DNA from: Paracoccaceae bacterium
GTDB lineage: Bacteria > Pseudomonadota > Alphaproteobacteria > Rhodobacterales > Rhodobacteraceae
DNA: 11,234 nucleotides
Direction: 5' to 3'
NCBI GenBank assembly: GCA_007121115.1
Contig: SKMI01000284.1
Location: forward strand, 1-11,234
Within the stretch, counting starts at the first letter, position 1. Each line of letters opens with the position of its first letter. The position numbers were made by a program, and so were the translations under genes. Below, one piece after another: positions 5,664 through 11,234 of this stretch. The notes under the pieces are model-generated. The model saw only the letters and a program-made list of their open reading frames with translations, had not been told where the DNA came from and ran no database searches.

Positions 5664-6842
5664 ATGTATCGCTTGATCATCGGGTTCGTGGCCGGGCTGC
5701 TGGTCGCCTTTTCATTGTGTGGCGGCGATGCGCGCGCGCAGACCGGGTTCGAGACCCGCGCCACCGCGGCCTATGTGATCGACCTGAACTCGGGCACGGT
5801 GCTCCTAGACAAGAACTCGGACGAGCCACTGCCCCCGGCCTCGATGTCCAAGCTGATGACGCTGACCATGCTGTTCGAGGCGATCGAGGACGGGCGCATG
5901 ACGCTGGACACGCCTTTTACCGTGTCCGAACGCGCGCACCGGATGGGCGGGTCGCGCATGTTTCTGGAAACCCGCCATCGCCCCACCGCCGAGGACCTGA
6001 TCCGCGGCATCGCCGTGCTTTCAGGGAATGACGCCACCGTGGTCGTCGCCGAAGGGCTGGCCGGGACCGAGGAAGCCTTTGCCACCATGGCCACAAGGCG
6101 GGCGCGCGATCTGGGCATGGAAAACACCACCATCGCCAATTCCTCGGGCTGGCCGCACCCGGAACATCGCATGTCCATGCGTGACCTGGCGATTCTCGCC
6201 GAACACATGATCACCGAATACCCGCAATTCTACCCCTATCTCTCGGAACCCGAGTTCACCTGGAACAACATCACCCAGTCCAACCGCGTGCCGCTGCTGG
6301 GCGCGGGCGTGGGGCTTGACGGGCTGAAGACCGGCTTCACATCGGAAGCGGGTTACAGCCTGACCGGGTCGGCGCAGCAGGGCGACCGGCGCATCATCTT
6401 CGCCTTTTCGGGCCTTGGCAGCGAGCGGGAGCGTATCGAGGAAGCCGAGCGCATCATCAACTGGGCCTTCCGCCAGTTCACCGAGGCCACCGTGGCGCGC
6501 GCCGGAGCCACCCTGGCCGAGGCCGAGGTCTGGATGGGCGAGGACGCGACCGTGGCCCTGACCCTGGCCGAGGATCTGCGCATCCTGATCCCCGCCATAG
6601 CCCAGCGCGACGTCAGCGCCGAAGCCGTCTTCGACACCCCGGTGCCAGCCCCTATCCAAGCCGGGCAGGAAGTGGGCGAACTGGTGGTGCGCGTCCCGGA
6701 CATGGAAGACCGCCGCGTGCCGCTGGTCGCCGCCACGGGCGTTGCCGAAGGCGGCTTCCTGACCCGCCTGCAGGCCGCCGCCACCGTGCTGATGCGCGAT
6801 CTGCGGAGGGGCCAGGCGGGCGAGCCTGTGGCCACGCAGTGA
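5664..6842 (+). CDS. Serine-type D-Ala-D-Ala carboxypeptidase (PBP5/6 family)
   Basis: This low-molecular-weight penicillin-binding protein removes the terminal D-Ala from peptidoglycan stem pentapeptides in the periplasm. The three active-site motifs are present: S60-M-S-K63, S120-G-N122 and K222-T-G224. A signal peptide covers residues 1-25, with cleavage expected after A-R-A before Gln26. The peptidase S11 domain occupies about 28-255. A smaller C-terminal beta domain of the PBP5 type covers about 275-365, and the amphipathic stretch 363-382 (F-L-T-R-L-Q through R-D-L-R-R) probably anchors it to the membrane. The 392-residue length is normal. GGGG sits about 4 bases before the ATG. The preceding SPOR lipoprotein may belong to the same cell-wall unit. 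The stop codon overlaps the tmk start by four bases (GTGA). Confidence 0.94.
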   Translation: MYRLIIGFVAGLLVAFSLCGGDARAQTGFETRATAAYVIDLNSGTVLLDKNSDEPLPPASMSKLMTLTMLFEAIEDGRMTLDTPFTVSERAHRMGGSRMFLETRHRPTAEDLIRGIAVLSGNDATVVVAEGLAGTEEAFATMATRRARDLGMENTTIANSSGWPHPEHRMSMRDLAILAEHMITEYPQFYPYLSEPEFTWNNITQSNRVPLLGAGVGLDGLKTGFTSEAGYSLTGSAQQGDRRIIFAFSGLGSERERIEEAERIINWAFRQFTEATVARAGATLAEAEVWMGEDATVALTLAEDLRILIPAIAQRDVSAEAVFDTPVPAPIQAGQEVGELVVRVPDMEDRRVPLVAATGVAEGGFLTRLQAAATVLMRDLRRGQAGEPVATQ

Positions 6843-7507
6843 GCGACTGGGCGCATGCGGACCCCACCGGCGGGCGCGGGCTGTTCCTGAGCTTCGAAGG
6901 GATCGACGGGTCAGGCAAGTCCACGCAGGCGCGGCTTCTGGCCGAGGCGCTGCGCGGGCGCGGGCGCGAGGTGGTGCTGACCCGCGAACCCGGCGGCGCG
7001 CCCGGCGCCGAACAGATCCGCCGCCTGCTGGTCGAAGGCGACGGCGGGCGCTGGTCGCCGGAGACCGAGATCCTGCTCTTCAACGCCGCGCGCCGCGACC
7101 ATCTGGAACGTACCATCCGGCCCGCGCTGGATGCCGGGAAGGTGGTGATCTGCGACCGCTTCGCCGATTCGACCCGCGTCTATCAGGGCGCGGTGCGGGC
7201 GCAGTTACGCGGGCTGGTGGACCAGTTGCACCGGCTGATGATCGGGGTGGAGCCGGACCTGACCCTGATCCTCGATACCGATCCGGAACTGGCCCTGCGC
7301 CGGGGTCTGGCGCGCGGCGGGGCCGAGGACCGGTTCGAAGGCTTCGGCCCCGGCTTCGCGCAACGCCTGCGCACCGGATTTCTGGAACTGGCGCGGGATT
7401 ATCCGCAACGCTGCCGGGTGCTGGACGGCAACCGCCCCGTCGATGTGCTGGGCGCCGAGGTGCTGGCGGTGGTGGAACGCGCGCTTGCGGGCAAGGTGCG
7501 CCCGTGA
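6839..7507 (+). CDS. tmk: Thymidylate kinase (dTMP kinase)
   Basis: The enzyme phosphorylates dTMP to dTDP using ATP in the cytoplasm, an essential step in dTTP synthesis. Visible motifs are the P-loop G21-I-D-G-S-G-K-S-T29 after F-E, T-R-E-P-G-G (48-53) for nucleotide binding, and D106-R-F108, the DR(F/Y/W) motif. An arginine-containing LID region lies at about 154-166 (R-R-G-L-A-R-G-G-A-E-D-R). The 222-residue length is slightly above the usual 205-215 because of a short N-terminal extension. The GTG start overlaps the stop of the carboxypeptidase gene, and the gene's own stop overlaps the GTG of holB, so translational coupling is likely on both sides. No strong ribosome-binding site precedes the start, which fits coupling. 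Confidence 0.96.
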   Translation: MSDWAHADPTGGRGLFLSFEGIDGSGKSTQARLLAEALRGRGREVVLTREPGGAPGAEQIRRLLVEGDGGRWSPETEILLFNAARRDHLERTIRPALDAGKVVICDRFADSTRVYQGAVRAQLRGLVDQLHRLMIGVEPDLTLILDTDPELALRRGLARGGAEDRFEGFGPGFAQRLRTGFLELARDYPQRCRVLDGNRPVDVLGAEVLAVVERALAGKVRP

Positions 7508-8637
7508 CCGACCCCGCCGACCAGCCCCAGCCCGACCAGACCCCCGGCGCGCCGCACCCGCGCGAAGCGGCGCAGCTTTTCGGCCATGACGCGGCCGAGG
7601 CCGCTTTTCTGGACGCCTTCAAAGCAGGCCGCCTGCACCATGGCTGGCTGATCGCCGGGCCGCAGGGGGTGGGCAAGGCGACGCTCGCGTGGCGCATCGC
7701 GCGGTTCCTGCTGGCGCAACCCCGGGGTGATCCGGGCATGTTCGCCGCTGCCCCGCCGACCTCGCTCGACGTGCCCGCCGCCGACCCCGCGCATGCGCTG
7801 GTGGCCGCCGGGGCGCATCCGGGGCTGTTGGTGATCCGGCGCGGCTATGACCTCAAGCGCAAGCGCCTGCGGCAGGTGATCACGGTCGAGGAAACCCGCC
7901 GCCTGCACCGCTTCTTCGGCACCCATGCGACCGAGGGCGGCTGGCGCGTGGTGATCGTCGATGCCGCCGACGAGATGAACGTGAACGCGGCCAACGCGCT
8001 CTTGAAGGCGCTGGAGGAACCGCCCGCGCGGGCGCTCCTGCTTCTGGTCGCGCACCGCCCTTCGGCGCTGCTGCCCACCATCCGCTCGCGCTGCCGGATG
8101 CTGCCGCTGGCGCCCCTGCACCCGGCCGACATGGCGGGTGCGCTGGCGCAGGCCGGGTTCGATCCGGGCGAGGACGCGGCGGCGGTGGCGGCGCTCTCCG
8201 GCGGCTCGGTCGGCGCAGCGGTGCGACTGATGGCCGAGGACGGCGTGAAGCTTTACGCCGAGGTGAACGCGGTGCTGGGCGCCGCCCCGCGCATCGACCG
8301 CGCGCGACTCTTGAGACTGGCGCGCGACAATGCCGGGCGCGATGGCGACGGGCGGTTCGAACTGCTGGTGCGCCTGATCGAGATGTGGCTGGCGCGGCTG
8401 GCCCGCAGCGGTGTCACCGGCCCGTCCACGCCCGAGGCCGCCAAGGGCGAGGCCGATACGCTTGCCCGACTCTCTCCCGACCCGCGCGCCGCGCGCGCCT
8501 GGGCCGAAGCCGCAGCCACGCTGCTGCCCCGAGTGCGGCAGGGCCGGGCGCTGAACCTTGACCCTGCCGGGCTGGTGCTGGATACGGGGCTCAAGATTGA
8601 AGGCGTGGCGCAGGGCATCCTGCGCCAGACCGCCTGA
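7504..8637 (+). CDS. holB: DNA polymerase III subunit delta prime
   Basis: This is an AAA+ subunit of the clamp loader, which works with the tau/gamma and delta subunits to load the sliding clamp. In its 377 residues the P-loop G52-P-Q-G-V-G-K-A-T60, a Walker B-like V-I-V-D-A-A-D-E-M (150-158) and the sensor 1 S-R-C motif in T-I-R-S-R-C (192-197) are visible. The arrangement N-A-A-N-A-L-L-K-A-L-E-E-P-P (161-174) is the family signature. Residues 198-377 should form the lid and collar domains. The four-cysteine zinc module that lies between the P-loop and Walker B in E. coli delta prime is absent: the only cysteine is Cys197. The order tmk-holB-tatD is common in bacteria and supports the assignment. 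The GTG start overlaps the tmk stop (GTGA), with AAGG about 7 bases upstream. Confidence 0.94.
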   Translation: MTDPADQPQPDQTPGAPHPREAAQLFGHDAAEAAFLDAFKAGRLHHGWLIAGPQGVGKATLAWRIARFLLAQPRGDPGMFAAAPPTSLDVPAADPAHALVAAGAHPGLLVIRRGYDLKRKRLRQVITVEETRRLHRFFGTHATEGGWRVVIVDAADEMNVNAANALLKALEEPPARALLLLVAHRPSALLPTIRSRCRMLPLAPLHPADMAGALAQAGFDPGEDAAAVAALSGGSVGAAVRLMAEDGVKLYAEVNAVLGAAPRIDRARLLRLARDNAGRDGDGRFELLVRLIEMWLARLARSGVTGPSTPEAAKGEADTLARLSPDPRAARAWAEAAATLLPRVRQGRALNLDPAGLVLDTGLKIEGVAQGILRQTA

Positions 8638-8657
8638 CGCCCCAACCCGGACGCCTC

Positions 8658-9455
8658 ATGACATCCGACACCCCGCCCGCCATCGTCGACAGCCACTGCC
8701 ATCTGGATTTCCCGCAACTGGCCGAGGATCTGGACCAGGTGATCGCCCGCGCCCGCGCCGCCGGAGTCACGCGCATGGTGACCATCTGCACGAAGCTGCG
8801 CGCCCTGCCGCAGGTGCAGGCCATCGCCGAGGCCCATGACGGCATCTACTTCGCCGCCGGCACGCACCCCATGAGCGTGGCCGATGAACCCATGGTCAGC
8901 GTCGATGACCTGCTGGTCGTGGCGACGCACCCCAAGTGCGTTGGCATCGGGGAGAGCGGGCTGGACTACCATTACACCGCGGAAAGCGGGCAAGTGCAGC
9001 AGGACAGCCTGCGCATCCATTGCGCGGCGGCGCGCGAAAGCGGGTTGCCGCTGATCATCCACGCCCGCGACGCCGACGACGACATGGCCCGTATCCTGTC
9101 CGAGGAACACGCCAAGGGCGCCTTTGGCTGCGTCATGCACTGCTACAGTTCCGGCGAGGAACTGGCGCGGGTGGCGCTGGATCTGGGTTTCTACCTGTCC
9201 ATGTCCGGCATCGCCGCCTTCCCGCGCAGCGACGCCCTGCGCGCGATCTTCGCCGCCGCCCCCGTGGACCGCATCCTGGTGGAGACCGACGCCCCCTACC
9301 TGGCCCCGCCCCCCTATCGGGGCAAGCGCAACGAACCGGCGTATACTGTACACACGGCGCAGGTGGGGGCCGAGCTTTTCGGGCTGGACTATGCGGAGTT
9401 CGCGCGGATCACCTCGGAAAATTTCGACCGGCTGTTCACCAAGGCCGCCGCATGA
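8658..9455 (+). CDS. TatD-family metal-dependent hydrolase (probable DNase)
   Basis: The 265-residue protein is a TIM-barrel metallohydrolase of the TatD family, whose studied members are metal-dependent deoxyribonucleases. Metal-binding motifs appear in order: D11-S-H13-C-H15, G-T-H70-P, G-E99-S-G-L-D-Y, H135 in I-I-H-A-R, H161 in V-M-H-C-Y, and D211 in E-T-D-A-P-Y-L-A-P. The family signature R-G-K-R-N-E-P (221-227) follows. Length and motif spacing are normal. It begins 20 bases after holB, and its stop overlaps the start of the next gene (ATGA). The position beside holB and tmk is conserved in many bacteria, so YcfH-like naming would also fit. The physiological substrate is not shown by the sequence. 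Confidence 0.94.
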   Translation: MTSDTPPAIVDSHCHLDFPQLAEDLDQVIARARAAGVTRMVTICTKLRALPQVQAIAEAHDGIYFAAGTHPMSVADEPMVSVDDLLVVATHPKCVGIGESGLDYHYTAESGQVQQDSLRIHCAAARESGLPLIIHARDADDDMARILSEEHAKGAFGCVMHCYSSGEELARVALDLGFYLSMSGIAAFPRSDALRAIFAAAPVDRILVETDAPYLAPPPYRGKRNEPAYTVHTAQVGAELFGLDYAEFARITSENFDRLFTKAAA

Positions 9456-10252
9456 GCGCCGAATTACGCCTGACGATCCTGGGCTGCGGGTCCTCGGGCG
9501 GGGTGCCACGGCTCGGTGGGCTGTGGGGCGATTGCGACCCTGAAGAGCCGCGCAACATCCGTCGGCGCTGTTCGCTGCTGGTCGAGCGGATCACCGATTT
9601 CGGCACCACGCGGGTGCTGATCGACACCTCGCCCGACATGCGCGCGCAGCTTCTGGACGCGGGGGTGGGGCGGCTGGATGCGGTGATCTACACCCATGCG
9701 CACGCCGATCACGTCCACGGGATCGACGATCTGCGCATGATCGTCTTCAACACCGGCCAACGCCTGCCGGTCTGGGCCGACGGCCCCACGCAGGAGGCGC
9801 TTTTCGCCCGCTTCGGCTACGCCTTCATCCAGCCCAAGGATTCGCCCTACCCGCCGATCCTGGAAATGAACACCATCGCGGGCGAGGTGCGGGTCGGCGG
9901 CAAGGGTGGCGACATCCGCTTCCAGCCGCTGCCCGTCAACCACGGCACCATCGACGCGCTGGGCTTCCGGATCGGCAATGTCGCCTATGTCCCCGATGCC
10001 GCGGCGATCCCCGAGGCGACATGGCCCGCGCTGATGGGGTTGGACTGCTGGATCGTCGATGCCCTGCGCCGCCGACCCCATCCCACCCACGCGCATCTGG
10101 AGATGACGCTGGAGTGGATCGCCCGCGCGCAGCCCGCCCGCGCGGTGCTGACCAACATGCACGTGGACCTGGACTACGCCACCGTGCGTGATGAAACCCC
10201 CGACCACGTGGTGCCCGCCCATGACGGCATGGTGCTGCGCTTTCCGGACTAG
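9452..10252 (+). CDS. Metallo-beta-lactamase fold hydrolase, PhnP-like
   Basis: The product has 266 residues. It opens with L-T-I-L-G-C-G-S-S-G-G-V-P (7-19), close to the N-terminus of PhnP-type phosphodiesterases, followed by W-G-D-C and an R-R-R-C-S stretch. The metal motif T81-H-A-H-A-D-H87-V-H-G-I-D carries the H-x-H-x-D-H signature. His164, Asp182 (in Y-V-P-D) and His237 (in T-N-M-H-V-D-L-D-Y) are the expected remaining ligands. The cysteine cluster that forms the extra structural zinc site of PhnP is not visible. No other phosphonate genes are nearby, so the substrate is unknown, and a cyclic phosphodiester or other phosphodiester is only a family-based guess. The ATG at 9452 overlaps the TatD stop, implying coupled translation. 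The open frame extends upstream, but only as a shadow of the TatD gene. Confidence 0.9.
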   Translation: MSAELRLTILGCGSSGGVPRLGGLWGDCDPEEPRNIRRRCSLLVERITDFGTTRVLIDTSPDMRAQLLDAGVGRLDAVIYTHAHADHVHGIDDLRMIVFNTGQRLPVWADGPTQEALFARFGYAFIQPKDSPYPPILEMNTIAGEVRVGGKGGDIRFQPLPVNHGTIDALGFRIGNVAYVPDAAAIPEATWPALMGLDCWIVDALRRRPHPTHAHLEMTLEWIARAQPARAVLTNMHVDLDYATVRDETPDHVVPAHDGMVLRFPD

Positions 10253-10258
10253 GGCGCG

Positions 10259-11188
10259 ATGCAGGCGCTGGCGTCGGTCATCCTGCCGGTGTTTCTGGTC
10301 ATCGGCTTCGGCTACGTGGTGCGCTGGCGCGACCTGATCCGCGACGAACACGTGGACGGCCTGATGCTGTTCACCCAGAATTTCGCTATCCCCTGCATGC
10401 TGTTCGTGGCCATCGCGCGGCTGGATCTGGGTGCAAGTTTCGAGTGGCGGCTTTTGGTCAGCTTCTACACCGGCGCGCTGGTGGGGTTCGCTGCCGGAGT
10501 CATCGGCGCGCGGCTGCTGTTCAAGCGCGACTGGGAAGACAGCATCGCCATCGGTTTCATCTGCCTGTTCTCGAATTCCGTGCTGCTGGGCCTGCCGATC
10601 ACCGAACGCGCCTACGGCGCCGAGGCGCTGGCCCCGAACTACGCCATCATCGCGCTGCATTCGCCGATCTGCTACGCGGTGGGGATCACGGCGATGGAAG
10701 TGGTGCGCAACCGTGGCGTGGGCGTGGCGGCCACCGCAGGGCGGGCGCTGACGGCGATGTTCCGCAACGCGCTGGTCATCGGCATCGGGCTGGGGTTCGT
10801 GGTCAACCTCGGCGGCATCCCGCTACCACAGGTGCTGGACGATGCGCTCGACCTGATGGTGCGCGCGGCCATCCCGGCGGCGCTCTTCGGGCTGGGGGGC
10901 GTGCTCTATCGCTACCGCCCTGACGGCGACTGGCGCACCATCGGCTTCGCGGTGGCGGTGTCGCTGCTGCTGCACCCGGCGATCGTCTGGGCCATGGGGC
11001 GCGGGCTGGCGCTGGAGCCGGGGCCGTTCAACTCGGCGGTGATCACGGCAGCCATGGCGCCGGGGGTCAACGCCTATGTCTTCGCCAACATGTATGGCCG
11101 CGCGCGCCGGGTGGCGGCGTCCAGCGTGCTTCTGGGCACGGCGCTTTGTGCGCTGTCGGGCTGGGTCTGGCTGGAGCTGCTGGGCTGA
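10259..11188 (+). CDS. AEC (auxin efflux carrier) family permease
   Basis: This 309-residue integral membrane protein has about ten hydrophobic segments (near 3-22, 34-52, 64-88, 94-114, 126-146, 163-184, 198-218, 226-246, 256-278 and 286-307). That fits the two five-helix halves of the AEC/Mem_trans family. Typical motifs are N-F-A-I-P (41-45), S-N-S-V-L-L-G-L-P-I (105-114) in the first half, P-A-A-L-F-G-L-G-G (206-214), and M-A-P-G-V-N-A-Y-V-F-A (266-276) in the second. Family members export or import small organic acids or similar metabolites, such as malonate or malate, and the substrate here cannot be predicted. The gene begins 6 bases after the preceding stop and has no strong ribosome-binding site, so it is probably the last gene of the operon. 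Confidence 0.92.
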   Translation: MQALASVILPVFLVIGFGYVVRWRDLIRDEHVDGLMLFTQNFAIPCMLFVAIARLDLGASFEWRLLVSFYTGALVGFAAGVIGARLLFKRDWEDSIAIGFICLFSNSVLLGLPITERAYGAEALAPNYAIIALHSPICYAVGITAMEVVRNRGVGVAATAGRALTAMFRNALVIGIGLGFVVNLGGIPLPQVLDDALDLMVRAAIPAALFGLGGVLYRYRPDGDWRTIGFAVAVSLLLHPAIVWAMGRGLALEPGPFNSAVITAAMAPGVNAYVFANMYGRARRVAASSVLLGTALCALSGWVWLELLG

Positions 11189-11199
11189 AACCGAAACCA

Positions 11200-11234
11200 G
11201 CGCGCGCTTGCGCGCGCAGCGCCCCCGAAGCGCC
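11200..11234 (-). repeat. Two-part palindromic repeat, copy 2 (cut by window end)
   Basis: On the minus strand 11234-11216 reads GGCGCTTCGGGGGCGCTGC, identical over 19 bases to 2407-2425. As in copy 1 it runs into a hairpin centred on GCAAGC, here GCGCGCGC (11200-11207), TT, GCGCGCGC (11210-11217) on the plus strand. It begins 12 bases after the permease stop codon, so it may end the operon transcript. No U tract is seen before the window ends. Confidence 0.6.

Noticed and set aside
9464..10660. 398-codon minus-strand frame opposite the MBL-fold and permease genes
   Set aside because: It spans two well-supported plus-strand genes and its translation is rich in His, Gln, Arg and Gly without any recognisable domain.

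Overview
The window is GC-rich and strongly biased towards G or C at third codon positions. Its gene content and order (D-Ala-D-Ala carboxypeptidase, tmk, holB, TatD, metallo-beta-lactamase fold protein) suggest an alphaproteobacterium of the Rhodobacteraceae/Roseobacter type. That placement is inferred from gene order and protein style, not from a search. Eleven protein genes cover most of the window. No tRNA, rRNA, insertion sequence or convincing CRISPR array was seen, and it reads as chromosomal backbone.

Left part (1-2472). A hairpin lies at the left edge. Next, on the minus strand, is a small secreted four-cysteine protein of unknown function (104-517), placed directly after an AlkB-type alkane monooxygenase (555-1643). 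A hairpin overlapping the alkB stop codon separates them. Divergent from alkB is an AhpD-like peroxidase-related protein (1786-2352). The 142-bp divergent region holds a candidate alkB promoter and a perfect 9-bp inverted repeat.

Middle part (2473-4580). Two minus-strand genes follow: a one-module iron-sulfur L-serine ammonia-lyase (2952-4322) and, downstream of it, a small monohaem cytochrome c lipoprotein (2473-2865). The gap between the peroxidase-like gene and the cytochrome gene carries a palindromic repeat with a second copy at the right end of the window. A 258-bp region separates the serine deaminase gene from the divergent right-hand genes.

Right part (4581-11188). Seven plus-strand genes probably form one or two operons. 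They encode a lipoprotein with an RlpA-like segment and a SPOR domain, a D-Ala-D-Ala carboxypeptidase, thymidylate kinase, DNA polymerase III delta prime, a TatD-family metal-dependent hydrolase, a PhnP-like metallo-beta-lactamase fold hydrolase and an AEC-family permease. Three junctions are 4-base stop/start overlaps (GTGA, GTGA, ATGA), so the cell-wall enzyme, the nucleotide and replication functions and two hydrolases appear translationally linked.

No clearly new biological system is visible. The best leads are the two-copy palindromic element with compensating stem changes, the apparently non-catalytic RlpA-like/SPOR lipoprotein, and the alkB/peroxidase/secreted-protein cluster with its hairpins.
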